Assembly (NCBI GenBank): GCA_028285035.1
Contig: JANQQF010000155.1
Coordinates: forward strand, 134,387-198,386
Direction of reading: 5' to 3'
Origin: Phycisphaerae bacterium
GTDB lineage: Bacteria > Chloroflexota > Anaerolineae > 4572-78 > J111
DNA length: 64,000 nucleotides
The position numbers and the translations under genes are program-made. A model generated the notes under the pieces. It saw only the letters and a program-made list of their open reading frames with translations, was not told the origin of the DNA and searched no databases. This document shows positions 49,544-58,125 of this stretch, piece by piece. The first letter of the stretch is position 1. Each line of letters starts with the position of its first letter.

Positions 49544-49855
49544 TCATTCTTTGGGGGCAATGAGGATATCATCACCATTTAATTTTACCTCAAAAAGCGG
49601 AACAGGCGAAAAAGCGGGCATCGTCTGCTCGCCTGTTTTTACATTAAAACGTGCCCCATGTCGGGGGCAAATCACACAATCTCCATCTAGTCGTCCTTCA
49701 ACCAGGGGGCCATCATCGTGCGTACAGATATCTGAGATGGCGTAGAATTCTCCATCAATATTGAATAAGCCTACATCTTCATCATCATACTCAACCAGCA
49801 TCTTTTCGCCGGGAGCTAGATCAGAGACTTGGGCGACTTTTATAAACTCGCTCAT
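49544..49855 (-). CDS. Rieske-type [2Fe-2S] ferredoxin of the SUF operon
   Basis: The 103-residue protein has the Rieske ligands CTH near residue 44 and CPRHG near 64 (C-x-H and C-x2-H), in the soluble NirD/BphF-like form with no membrane anchor. In many Gram-positive and Chloroflexota-type SUF operons such a ferredoxin follows sufU and probably donates electrons during cluster assembly (inference). It lies 10 bases after sufU and 31 before the SufT-like gene. Cytoplasmic. Confidence 0.95.
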   Translation of the reverse strand: MSEFIKVAQVSDLAPGEKMLVEYDDEDVGLFNIDGEFYAISDICTHDDGPLVEGRLDGDCVICPRHGARFNVKTGEQTMPAFSPVPLFEVKLNGDDILIAPKE

Positions 49856-49865
49856 TGATTATCTC

Positions 49866-50267
49866 CTACCAATCATCGTCCGTATTCCATTCTTCTTCCG
49901 ACAAGCCATAGGCCCCCGCTTTGAGCACCTTAAGCGAAAGCAATGCACATTTCAGCCGAGCTGGACCAATGTCAATACCTAACGCCTCTAGGATCTCTTC
50001 CTTGCCAATCTGCTTAGCCTCAGTCAAGGTCTTTCCCTCAATCATCTCGGTTAACATACTGGCACTAGCCTGACTAATCGCGCAGCCCTTCCCCTTAAAC
50101 CGAACCTCATCAATAATTTCATTGTTATCAACATGAAGGTCAATCCGAATGACATCCCCACATAATGGATTATGCTCTTCGTGAGTATGGGTTGCGTTTT
50201 CCAAAGAACCAGCATTACGTGGGTCTCGATAATGATCCAAGATGTTTTCTTTGTAAAAATCGTCCAT
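49866..50267 (-). CDS. sufU: SufU, zinc-dependent sulfurtransferase/scaffold
   Basis: SufU accepts persulfide sulfur from SufS. The 133 residues match: MDDFYKENILDHYRDPRN at the start, and the three conserved Cys in NPLCGD, GKGCAIS and RLKCALLSLK. The region between the second and third Cys has the insertion that separates SufU from IscU. It starts 5 bases after sufS. Cytoplasmic. C-terminal acidic tail EEEWNTDDDW. Confidence 0.96.
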   Translation of the reverse strand: MDDFYKENILDHYRDPRNAGSLENATHTHEEHNPLCGDVIRIDLHVDNNEIIDEVRFKGKGCAISQASASMLTEMIEGKTLTEAKQIGKEEILEALGIDIGPARLKCALLSLKVLKAGAYGLSEEEWNTDDDW

Positions 50268-50272
50268 GGGTC

Positions 50273-51496
50273 TTATCCTAATAATTCACGGGCTTTGTCA
50301 AGCGCATCGGCTAGACGATCAATATCTTCAGGTGTGTTGTAAACATAAAAGCTAGCTCGGGTTGTCGCAGGTAGATCAAGTTTATCATGCAACGGCATGG
50401 CACAGTGATGTCCAGCTCTCACAGCGATACCTTCAGCATCAAGGACAGCCGCAACGTCGTGTGGATGGACATTCCCTAAAGTAAATGTGATTGCCCCACC
50501 TCGAACAGCCGGGTCTTGCGGTCCATAAATGCGCAATCCTTCCACCTGGTTGAGCCGCTCTAAGGCGTAAGCCGTTAATTCTATTTCATGTTGCCGTACG
50601 TTTTCCATCCCCAGCTCTTTCAGGTAATCGACGGCTGCTCCTAAGCCAATCGACTCAGCAATAGCCGGGGTTCCAGCCTCAAACTTCCACGGCAACTCAT
50701 TCCAGGTGCTACCCTCCAAGGTGACTTTCTTAATCATATCACCACCCGTCATAAACGGCGGCATCTCTTTTAGAATTTCCTGCCGAGCCCACAGCACACC
50801 AATACCAGTCGGGCCTAACATTTTGTGGCTGGAAAAGGCTAAGAAATCACAATCGACGGCTTGGACATCAACAGGCATATGGGGAATAGATTGCGCCCCA
50901 TCGAGTAGCACCAAGGCTCCAACTGCATGGGCCTTTTCAATGATCTCTTCCATCGGTGGGATCGTCCCCAACACATTGCTCATTTGGGTAACAGCGACCA
51001 ATTTCACGTCTGGAGTCAACATCTCATCAAAGGCATCCATATCTAGATAGCCTTGTGGGGTCACCGGAATGTATTTTACAGTCGCGCCAGTCACCGCAGC
51101 CACCTGCTGCCAAGGCACTAGATTGGCGTGATGTTCCATCTCAGTTGAGATAATCACATCCCCGGCTTTAATATTCGCGTGTCCCCAGCTAAAGGCCACC
51201 AAATTGATGCTTTCAGTGGTATTGCGGGTAAAGATCACCTCACGCCAACTTCGGGCATTGATAAAACGCCCTACTTTTTTACGGGTATTTTCATACGCTT
51301 CAGACGCTTTTTCGCTGAATTGATAGATACCCCGATGCACATTAGCGTTGTACTCACGATAATAACTGTTCATTGCCTCAATGACGGGCGATGGTTTTTG
51401 TGAGCTAGCCCCACTATCCAGATATGTCACAGGCTTCCCATTCACTTCTTGATTCAAAATTGGGAATTCCTGGCGAACTGCAGTTGTATCAAACAT
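50273..51496 (-). CDS. sufS: SufS cysteine desulfurase
   Basis: SufS removes sulfur from cysteine as an enzyme-bound persulfide. The start is the ATG at 51496 (MFDTTAVRQEFP); a TTG four codons earlier is possible. The 407 residues show THFVAG-free class-V aminotransferase features: PLP Lys in SSHKMLGPTG near 225 and the active Cys in AGHHCAMPLH near 360, with the RAGHHC context of group II enzymes. It lies behind sufD after a 137-base gap holding a strong hairpin, and 5 bases before sufU. Its cysteine may come from the cysO-cysM operon next door. Confidence 0.97.
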   Translation of the reverse strand: MFDTTAVRQEFPILNQEVNGKPVTYLDSGASSQKPSPVIEAMNSYYREYNANVHRGIYQFSEKASEAYENTRKKVGRFINARSWREVIFTRNTTESINLVAFSWGHANIKAGDVIISTEMEHHANLVPWQQVAAVTGATVKYIPVTPQGYLDMDAFDEMLTPDVKLVAVTQMSNVLGTIPPMEEIIEKAHAVGALVLLDGAQSIPHMPVDVQAVDCDFLAFSSHKMLGPTGIGVLWARQEILKEMPPFMTGGDMIKKVTLEGSTWNELPWKFEAGTPAIAESIGLGAAVDYLKELGMENVRQHEIELTAYALERLNQVEGLRIYGPQDPAVRGGAITFTLGNVHPHDVAAVLDAEGIAVRAGHHCAMPLHDKLDLPATTRASFYVYNTPEDIDRLADALDKARELLG

Positions 51497-51576
51497 AACT
51501 TTTTCCAATTCTGATGTGGCAATTTCGACATCGGGTCAATCATTATGTTGACCATTAATACATCTTTTAGATTAAT

Positions 51577-51600
51577 AGAGACGACCCGAAGGTCGCCTCT
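51577..51600 (-). other. Stable TTCG-loop hairpin between sufD and sufS
   Basis: AGAGGCGACC-TTCG-GGTCGTCTCT on the minus strand, with one mismatch, lies between the sufD stop (51634) and the sufS start. Only TATTAATC follows, so it is a weak terminator or an mRNA stability/processing element tuning sufBCD against sufSU. Confidence 0.6.
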
Positions 51601-51633
51601 AAGTTAAAATTCTATTGTCAACCTAAGCTCAAT

Positions 51634-53016
51634 TTACCAAACTGTACGAATTGAGATTTGTCCATCAATTTTGTGAGAAACTGCATCAAACAATTTCTCA
51701 CGAACGCGCTCATTGTACATTCGGTCAAACACTTTGTAGAAGAAGCCTTCTACCACCATTTTAACCGCTGATTCACGCGGAATACCACGGCTCATCAGAT
51801 AGAAAACGTCCTCTTCATCAATCTGCCCGATGGTTGCTCCATGCGAAGCACGAACATCATTGGCATCGATTTCCAAGCTTGGCATCGAGTCGGCGCGAGC
51901 CCCTTTGTTCAAAATCAAGTTTTCATTCTTGAGGTAGGAGTTTGTTTGCTGCCCCTTCTCATCGATTTTGATCAAGCCCGTGAAGACACTTCGGCTCTTA
52001 TCTTTGAGTGCCCCGTGCAGTAGCAAGTCACCACCCGTGGCGACACCCACATGATGAAGCAAGCTGTCGATGTCCAGATGCTGCTTGTTTTGCATAAAGT
52101 AGATACCGTTCAACTCCATCATCGCACCGTTACCAGGTAAGACACTGTCGTAGTAGGATTTGGTTAATAAACCACCCAATTGGCCGGTTTCCCAAATCAC
52201 TACGCTGTCATTTTGTCCCACTGAACGATTGACATTGAAGTTGTAGACATCCTCACCCCAACGCTGAACCTCCACATGACGAACCTGCGCCCCTTCGGCA
52301 GCATAAAGCTCAACCACCCCGGCGTTTAAGGCTTGACCATGTTTACTGTGGGAGACAGTCTCTTGAATGTAAGTTACATTGGCATACTCTTCACCCACAA
52401 TCAACGTGCGAGGAAAAATCGCACTGCCTTCACCATCCAGTACGATTGCAGCCTGGAAAGGCTCCTCAACCTCAACGTCTTTTGGGATGTATAGGAAGAC
52501 ACCGGCCTGCCACAAGGCGCTGTTCAAGGCCGCAAACTTGCTGTGAGAAGCAGGAACAGCTTCAGTGCCAAGATATTTTTGTACTAAGTCTGCGTGTTCA
52601 GCAGCCGCTGTTGCTAAATCGGTGAAAATCACACCTTGTTCAGCTAAGGCTACATCCAACTCGTGGAAAACAATGCGATTGTTTGCAATGACAATACGCC
52701 CTGCTGTCTCCCGGTCGGCTTCCACCGCAGATTGAACCATTTCGGGCAATTCATTCAAACTCTTGACACTACCGTTTGAGACAATTGTGTCTGAATTAGC
52801 CAGATTGAACTTATTCCATTTTACACGGCGGAGGTCAGTTCGACGCCAGGCCTCATCGGAGGTAGTTGGCATCGGCGTGTCTTCAAATGTAGCCCACGCA
52901 CCCATTCGCCATGTCTTGAGCCAATCGGGGCCATTGGCCGCAATTGCCTCAACATCATTTTTTGTAAACACCCCAGCTTCTAACAGCTTATCAGGGCGTG
53001 CTTGTTGCTGTGCCAT
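51634..53016 (-). CDS. sufD: SufD, Fe-S assembly complex subunit
   Basis: The 460 residues match the SufBD family, with a helical N-domain, a beta-helix core (QNKQHLDIDSLLHHVGVATGGDL split as ALKDKSRSVFTGLIKI in the core) and a C-terminal helical end with [20 protein letters not shown]. It forms the SufB-C2-D scaffold. Compared with SufB it lacks the long N-terminal region and the internal VCDALIL segment, which supports the SufD call. It begins one base after the sufB stop. Cytoplasmic. Confidence 0.96.
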   Translation of the reverse strand: MAQQQARPDKLLEAGVFTKNDVEAIAANGPDWLKTWRMGAWATFEDTPMPTTSDEAWRRTDLRRVKWNKFNLANSDTIVSNGSVKSLNELPEMVQSAVEADRETAGRIVIANNRIVFHELDVALAEQGVIFTDLATAAAEHADLVQKYLGTEAVPASHSKFAALNSALWQAGVFLYIPKDVEVEEPFQAAIVLDGEGSAIFPRTLIVGEEYANVTYIQETVSHSKHGQALNAGVVELYAAEGAQVRHVEVQRWGEDVYNFNVNRSVGQNDSVVIWETGQLGGLLTKSYYDSVLPGNGAMMELNGIYFMQNKQHLDIDSLLHHVGVATGGDLLLHGALKDKSRSVFTGLIKIDEKGQQTNSYLKNENLILNKGARADSMPSLEIDANDVRASHGATIGQIDEEDVFYLMSRGIPRESAVKMVVEGFFYKVFDRMYNERVREKLFDAVSHKIDGQISIRTVW

Positions 53017-53017
53017 G

Positions 53018-54430
53018 TTACCCGACAGAGCCCTCCATTTCCATTTCGATGAGGCGGTTCATCTCAAGCGCGTACTCCATCGGCAATTCCTTGACGATTG
53101 GTTCAATGAAGCCACTAACAATCATATTGGCTGCTTGATCCTCTGGAATACCTCGGCTCATCAAATAGAATAACTGCTCTTCAGACACTTTTGATACACT
53201 GGCTTCGTGTCCGATAGAAACATCTTGTTCTTCAATTTCAATGTAGGGGAAGGTGTCAGATGAAGACTCTTCATCCAAAATCAACGCATCACACACCACA
53301 TTGCTCTTCGCATTGGTTGCCCCTGGAGCGACCTTGATCAACCCGCGATAGGTACCACGCCCACCGCTCTTGCTGATAGACTTACTGGTGATAACAGAGC
53401 TGGTGTTCGGTGCAGCGTGAACGATTTTTCCGCCTGCATCCTGAAGCTGACCATTACCCGCAAAGGCAATTGACAGAACCTCGCCATGAGCGCCTTCTTC
53501 CATCAACCAAACAGCCGGATATTTCATCGTCAACTTAGAGCCAAGGTTACCATCAACCCACTCCATTGTTGCATTTTTGTAGGCTTGGGCACGCTTGGTA
53601 ACCAAGTTGTAAACGTTATGGCTCCAGTTTTGGATGGTAGAGTAACGGCAGCGGCCACCTTCTTTAACGATGATCTCCACAACCGCGCTGTGCAAGCTGT
53701 CAGTTGAGTAGGTTGGTGCAGTACAGCCTTCCACGTAGTGGACATATGCCCCTTCGTCAACGATGATCAGCGTTCGCTCAAACTGCCCCATATCCTGGGC
53801 GTTGATGCGGAAGTAGGCTTGGAGCGGTAAATCAATGTGAACCCCTTTGGGGACGTAGATGAAGCTACCACCAGACCAAACGGCTGTGTTCAAGGCTGAG
53901 AACTTGTTATCCTCAACCGGAATAACGGTGCCGAAATACTCTTTTACAATTTCAGGGTGCTCACGCAAGGCTGCATCCATGTCAAGGAAGAGTACGCCTT
54001 TATTTTCGAGATCCTCAATGATGCTGTGGTAGATGACTTCGCTTTCGTATTGCGCCCCAACACCGGCCAGGAACTTCTGCTCGGCTTCGGGAATACCTAA
54101 GCGATCAAAGGTATTTTTGATATCTTCCGGGACATCGTCCCACGATTCAAATGCTTTTTGAGCATCAACCGGCTTGATGTAGTAGTAAATGTCATCAAAG
54201 TCGATCTCATTGAGCATTCCTTTACCACCCCACTGCGGCATAGGGCGTTCAAGGAAGTGGCGATACCCGCGTAGTCGGAAATCCAACATCCATTCGGGTT
54301 CACCCTTCATCGCAGAAATTTCACGAACGATCTCTTCATCCAATCCTTTTCGGGCTTTGAATGCATAATCTTCAGGTACGCTAAAACCATATTTATAATC
54401 TTCTAGATTGACATCAAATGTTGTTGCCAT
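53018..54430 (-). CDS. sufB: SufB, Fe-S scaffold subunit
   Basis: I start at the ATG at 54430 ([12 protein letters not shown]), giving the standard 470 residues; a longer reading adds 33 residues that lack support. Conserved parts include [57 protein letters not shown] and [20 protein letters not shown] (with Cys in the SufB-specific position). SufB with SufC and SufD builds new [4Fe-4S] clusters. It lies 10 bases after sufC and directly before sufD. Cytoplasmic. Confidence 0.97.
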   Translation of the reverse strand: MATTFDVNLEDYKYGFSVPEDYAFKARKGLDEEIVREISAMKGEPEWMLDFRLRGYRHFLERPMPQWGGKGMLNEIDFDDIYYYIKPVDAQKAFESWDDVPEDIKNTFDRLGIPEAEQKFLAGVGAQYESEVIYHSIIEDLENKGVLFLDMDAALREHPEIVKEYFGTVIPVEDNKFSALNTAVWSGGSFIYVPKGVHIDLPLQAYFRINAQDMGQFERTLIIVDEGAYVHYVEGCTAPTYSTDSLHSAVVEIIVKEGGRCRYSTIQNWSHNVYNLVTKRAQAYKNATMEWVDGNLGSKLTMKYPAVWLMEEGAHGEVLSIAFAGNGQLQDAGGKIVHAAPNTSSVITSKSISKSGGRGTYRGLIKVAPGATNAKSNVVCDALILDEESSSDTFPYIEIEEQDVSIGHEASVSKVSEEQLFYLMSRGIPEDQAANMIVSGFIEPIVKELPMEYALEMNRLIEMEMEGSVG

Positions 54431-54440
54431 ATTGCCCCCC

Positions 54441-55217
54441 TTATGCAGCAGCTGCTTGTTGTGCGGCGATAATTCCGTCGTATCCTTCTTCTTCCAATCG
54501 TGCAGCCAACTCTGGACCACCCGACTCAATGATTTGACCTTGCCACAAGATATGAACGTAATCAGGTTTAATGTAGTTCAAAATACGTTGGTAGTGGGTA
54601 ATTACAATGAAACCACGATCTGGCCCAGTGAGTGAATTCACTCCCTCAGACACAACCTTCAAAGCGTCAATGTCTAGTCCAGAGTCTGTTTCGTCCAAGA
54701 TTGCAATCTTTGGCTCAAGCAAGGCCATTTGCAAAATCTCGGCTCGCTTCTTCTCACCACCAGAGAACCCTTCGTTTAGATAACGTCGGGCAAAAGATTT
54801 GTCGATTTTAAGCAGTTCCATCTTGCCCATAAGCAGTTTTCGAAATTCGGTGATTGGAATACCTTTGCCATCCCCATTTCGAGCACCAACCACAGAATTG
54901 ACAGAGGTGCGCAAAAAGTTAGCCATACTAATACCAGGAATAGCCGTCGGGTATTGAAACGCCAAGAAAAGCCCCATTTGAGCACGCTCATCAGGAGCCA
55001 ATTCCAGCAAATTGATACCATCCATCCAAACTTCGCCACCCTCAACTTCATACTTTGGGTGACCTGCTAAAGCATAAGCCATCGTGCTCTTACCAGAGCC
55101 GTTCGGCCCCATAATCGCATGGACCTCACCAGGTTTAACTTCCAAGTTTAACCCTTTGAGAATCTGCTTATCTTCAACGCTGACCCGCAGGTCTTTAATC
55201 GTAAGTGCTGAAGACAT
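54441..55217 (-). CDS. sufC: SufC, ATPase of the Fe-S assembly complex
   Basis: The 258-residue soluble ABC ATPase has Walker [10 protein letters not shown] near residue 36, the SufC-type signature [13 protein letters not shown], Walker [13 protein letters not shown] and the switch His in VITHYQR. It drives conformational changes in SufBD. It is the first gene of the operon sufC-B-D-S-U-Rieske-SufT; a likely promoter lies about 140 bases upstream. Confidence 0.97.
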   Translation of the reverse strand: MSSALTIKDLRVSVEDKQILKGLNLEVKPGEVHAIMGPNGSGKSTMAYALAGHPKYEVEGGEVWMDGINLLELAPDERAQMGLFLAFQYPTAIPGISMANFLRTSVNSVVGARNGDGKGIPITEFRKLLMGKMELLKIDKSFARRYLNEGFSGGEKKRAEILQMALLEPKIAILDETDSGLDIDALKVVSEGVNSLTGPDRGFIVITHYQRILNYIKPDYVHILWQGQIIESGGPELAARLEEEGYDGIIAAQQAAAA

Positions 55218-55352
55218 AATTTTCTATAACACTCCTTCATTAGATAGTAGACTTTGTCGTCTCTTGATTTTCTTACAAAAGAAATTGATTGAATTAATAC
55301 TTCGAAGATATAGACAAGTTTGTATATTGTTGATTCTTGAATTTCAAAGATT

Positions 55353-55380
55353 AGTATAACATTTGTCCATATTAAATCAA
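55353..55380 (-). promoter_or_regulatory. Candidate promoter of the SUF operon
   Basis: On the minus strand TTGATT (55375-55380), 16-base spacer, TATACT (55353-55358). The start of transcription would fall near 55346. The palindromic sites lie about 35 bases upstream of the -35 box. Confidence 0.6.
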
Positions 55381-55415
55381 ATTTTAAGACCAGTTATTGA
55401 GGGGCATTCTAACAT

Positions 55416-55445
55416 GTTGACCAGACTTTGTCAACTATATTGTTA
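55416..55445. promoter_or_regulatory. Candidate SufR operator
   Basis: An inverted repeat GTTGAC-N8-GTCAAC spans 55416-55435. Overlapping it, CAAC-N6-GTTA at 55432-55445 is one base off the CAAC-N6-GTTG sites described for cyanobacterial SufR. The site lies between the two divergent promoters, suited to control of both sufC and sufR. Confidence 0.55.
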
Positions 55446-55461
55446 TTAAATATATCAAAGA

Positions 55462-55490
55462 TTGCATAGTTGGAATGTGTATGCTATAAT
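55462..55490 (+). promoter_or_regulatory. Promoter of sufR
   Basis: TTGCAT (55462-55467), 17-base spacer, TATAAT (55485-55490). Transcription would start near 55497, leaving a leader of about 118 bases before the ATG at 55615. Confidence 0.75.
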
Positions 55491-55614
55491 CTGCCCTGAA
55501 TTAAAGAATAATTACCTGCAAAACCGAGCCATTCTATGGACAAAGTAGCATTTTCGCAAAATGATGGCTCTCTACTAAGCTTAGCAGATTCCGTATGTAA
55601 ATCAGGTTACTTTT

Positions 55615-56289
55615 ATGAGCACTACAAACAATCTTCTCATCACCAAACAAATGCCCGCTACCCGCCGACGAATTTTGATTCTACTCAAAGAGAATGGCGA
55701 GTTGACAGCTGATGAATTGGCAGAATTACTTGAAATCAGCGCCGTTGCGGTTCGTCGTCACCTCACCAAATTAGAAAGAGATCAACTTGTTAGTTATAAA
55801 GAAGTCCAGCGGGGGATGGGGCGTCCCAGTTTTGTTTATCAATTAGGCGAAGCAGCAGATAGTTTCTTCCCGCGTCGCTACGAAGATTTGGCCCTCAATG
55901 TCCTGGAAACCATCCGCGATTTATATGGCAGTGAAGCGATCGATGCCATTTTCCAAGTCAGATCGGAGCACATCATTGATCGCTATCGCCGCAAAGTAAA
56001 CGGCCATACACTTGAAATTCGGCTTGAACAATTAACTGATCTTCGTGAGGCAGACGGGTATATGTCCACTTGGCAAAATAATGGAGATGGGACATTCACA
56101 TTACGTGAGGCGAACTGCCCGATTTATCATGCCGCACAAGAGTGTGGGTCTGCTTGCAGTGAGGATGAAGTTATATTATCCAATCTTCTTGACGCAGAAA
56201 TTATTCGTACTGGACATTTGATTGCTGGGGATGGGGCCTGCTGCTACCAAATTCGCTCAAAGGTTGCCGAAAAAGCTACTCAGGATTAA
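55615..56289 (+). CDS. sufR: SufR-type Fe-S-responsive transcriptional regulator
   Basis: The 224-residue protein has an N-terminal winged HTH of the DeoR/ArsR type (TRRRILILLKENGELT, LAELLEISAVAVRRHL, GMGRPSFVYQL) and a C-terminal Cys region. In SufR a [4Fe-4S] cluster is held by C-x12-C-x13-C-x14-C. Here Cys168, Cys181 and Cys210 keep exactly that spacing, but the third position is Glu195; Cys177 and Cys209 are extra candidates. It lies divergent to sufCBDSU, as expected for the operon's repressor. A terminator follows its stop, so mrp has its own start or some read-through. Confidence 0.93.
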   Translation: MSTTNNLLITKQMPATRRRILILLKENGELTADELAELLEISAVAVRRHLTKLERDQLVSYKEVQRGMGRPSFVYQLGEAADSFFPRRYEDLALNVLETIRDLYGSEAIDAIFQVRSEHIIDRYRRKVNGHTLEIRLEQLTDLREADGYMSTWQNNGDGTFTLREANCPIYHAAQECGSACSEDEVILSNLLDAEIIRTGHLIAGDGACCYQIRSKVAEKATQD

Positions 56290-56318
56290 GATACAGAGGC
56301 ACATAAAATAGTTACATC

Positions 56319-56347
56319 AAAACGCTGGTCCAGGGTCAGCGTTTTTT
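56319..56347 (+). terminator. Intrinsic terminator of sufR
   Basis: AAAACGCTG and CAGCGTTTT form a 9-bp stem followed by TTTTCTT, 30 bases after the sufR stop. Confidence 0.87.
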
Positions 56348-56401
56348 CTTGGCTCACAATCAGCCTAATTTGTACAACTTTTTAAGGAGTATTCACTCGT
56401 T

Positions 56402-57493
56402 ATGTCAGTTACTAAGGATCAGGTTTTGGCCACACTAAAAAGTGTATTAGAGCCGAACCTGCAAAAAGATATTGTTAGTCTCAATCTTATCAAAGATTTA
56501 AGCGTTAGTTCAGGTGATGTTGCTCTGACCATCACCCTAACAACTCCGGCCAAACACATTCGTAATCAAATCGAGACAGAGGCCAACCAAGCAATTTTGG
56601 CTTTGGATGGTGTGGATACAACCACCATTAATTTTGATGCTAGGGTACCTGCCGACTCTCGTCTGTTGAGCAAAATGGACATCGGGGTACGCAATGCCAT
56701 TGCCGTCGCATCGGGAAAAGGCGGTGTGGGTAAGAGCACAATGTCCACCAACTTAGCCATCAGCTTGGCCTTAGATGGCGCAAAGGTTGGACTCCTTGAT
56801 GCCGACCTGTACGGCCCTAATATTCCAATTATGATGGGTGTCGAAGATCGCCCCAAAGGTAAAAACGACAAAATTATTCCGCCCGAAAATCACGGGGTCA
56901 AACTGATGAGTATGGGCTTCCTGGTCGAACCCAATCAAGCCGTGATCTGGCGCGGACCGATGATTCACAATGCTCTCCGTCAATTCCTACAGGATGTTAT
57001 GTGGGATGATCTTGATTACTTGATTGTAGATTTACCTCCCGGCACAGGTGATGCCAGCCTCAGCTTGGCCCAAAGCTTAAGCCTCACTGGGTCAGTCATT
57101 GTCACGACCCCACAAAAGGTTGCGTTGAGTGATGTTATCCGTGGGGTGCAGATGTTTGACCAATTGAATGTCCCAATTCTCGGTGTTGTTGAAAATATGA
57201 GCTACTTTGTTGCTCCTGATACCGGTAATCGATATGACATCTTTGGTCATGGGGGTGGCGCAGAAATGGCGAAGGAAGCGGGAACTGAGTTCCTCGGCGA
57301 AGTTCCACTTGAGCCAAATGTACGCATCGGCGGTGATGAAGGAACACCTATTGTAGTGCGTGACCCAGACTCGCCGGCAGCGCAAGCCATTCGAACTGTC
57401 GCTCGTAAAGTTGCCGCTGCGGTCAGTGTTAAGAATCTGGCAACTGCCCCAACCGAGGCACCGAAAGGGCCAAATATCAAGATTATGAGCTAA
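56402..57493 (+). CDS. mrp: Mrp/ApbC-family Fe-S carrier ATPase
   Basis: The 363 residues combine an N-terminal DUF59/MIP18 domain (about 1-85, VLEPNLQKDIVSLNLI) with a ParA-like P-loop NTPase: deviant Walker A SGKGGVGKST near 104, DADLYGPN, and LIVDLPPGTGDAS. Mrp proteins bind and transfer Fe-S clusters. The family's cluster-binding CxxC after ENMSYF is here VAPDTG, so no Cys pair is present; this variant also occurs in other Mrp proteins. The context beside sufR/SUF supports an Fe-S role. It starts at the first ATG, 55 bases after the sufR terminator. Confidence 0.95.
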   Translation: MSVTKDQVLATLKSVLEPNLQKDIVSLNLIKDLSVSSGDVALTITLTTPAKHIRNQIETEANQAILALDGVDTTTINFDARVPADSRLLSKMDIGVRNAIAVASGKGGVGKSTMSTNLAISLALDGAKVGLLDADLYGPNIPIMMGVEDRPKGKNDKIIPPENHGVKLMSMGFLVEPNQAVIWRGPMIHNALRQFLQDVMWDDLDYLIVDLPPGTGDASLSLAQSLSLTGSVIVTTPQKVALSDVIRGVQMFDQLNVPILGVVENMSYFVAPDTGNRYDIFGHGGGAEMAKEAGTEFLGEVPLEPNVRIGGDEGTPIVVRDPDSPAAQAIRTVARKVAAAVSVKNLATAPTEAPKGPNIKIMS

Positions 57494-57499
57494 TCTACT

Positions 57500-57531
57500 A
57501 AAGGGCATAACTTAAGGGTTATGTCCTTTTT
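57500..57531 (+). terminator. Intrinsic terminator of mrp
   Basis: AAGG-GCATAAC and GTTATGT-CCTT pair around a TTAAGG loop, followed by TTTT. It begins 7 bases after the mrp stop. Confidence 0.88.
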
Positions 57532-57663
57532 AGGTCAGAGTTAGTTCAATTAATTGACATTTGTCTTCAACCTAGGATATAAATACCTCATCATCCAATG
57601 TTTTCAACAAATAAGATGATTACCCATCACACATCACCAGACCATATTCAAAGGAGAATAGGT

Positions 57664-58125
57664 ATGGATACCTCTCACAATTCTGTCATTGAAAGAATCG
57701 ATACAAGTCATAATAAACTGATTCGACTTTATCGGAGCGTCCCTATTACAAGCCTTTTAGAACCATATTTCCTCAATGGTTGGTCAGTGAAAGATATCCT
57801 GACTCACATCGCAGCCTGGGAATGGCGCTGCGCAGGTATGTTACAACAAGCTCACGAAACAAATATGCCGTTTCAAGGTTCGCCTGATGTTGATGCCTTG
57901 AATGAAGAAATTTATCTTGAACGAAAAGAGTGGAATTGGGAAGATGTTGATGGGGATTTTCGCGAGGCCCATCAAGAGGTAATTGAGGCGATCAAAGCTT
58001 TATCTCCACATCGCCTGGAGGACCCTGCTGTAATACGCCATATTGCAGTGAACACCTGGGAACATTATGATGAACATCTTTCCGCCCTTGAGTTATGGCA
58101 TCAGCAGGTTATTCGGGGGCGATGA
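57664..58125 (+). CDS. DinB/ClbS-like four-helix bundle protein
   Basis: The start is the ATG at 57664, preceded by AGGAG; an upstream in-frame ATG adds 22 residues without a ribosome site. The 153 residues match the DinB superfamily (ClbS/DfsB-like): LNGWSVKDILTHIAAWEWRC early on, and a late HYDEHLSAL with the His pair that binds metal in many members. Relatives are thiol S-transferases or self-protection hydrolases; the activity here is unknown. It ends at 58125, abutting the stop of the converging anti-sigma gene with no spare base. Confidence 0.88.
   Translation: MDTSHNSVIERIDTSHNKLIRLYRSVPITSLLEPYFLNGWSVKDILTHIAAWEWRCAGMLQQAHETNMPFQGSPDVDALNEEIYLERKEWNWEDVDGDFREAHQEVIEAIKALSPHRLEDPAVIRHIAVNTWEHYDEHLSALELWHQQVIRGR

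Larger units (their letters stand above)
55218..55614. other. Divergent sufC/sufR control region
   Basis: These 397 A+T-rich bases contain no gene. They hold a minus-strand promoter toward sufC, palindromic sites near 55416-55445 and a plus-strand promoter toward sufR, each listed separately. The leaders are long (about 129 bases for sufC and about 118 for sufR). A smaller TTGTATATTGTTGATTCTTGA stretch at about 55319-55340 has no assigned role. Confidence 0.7.
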
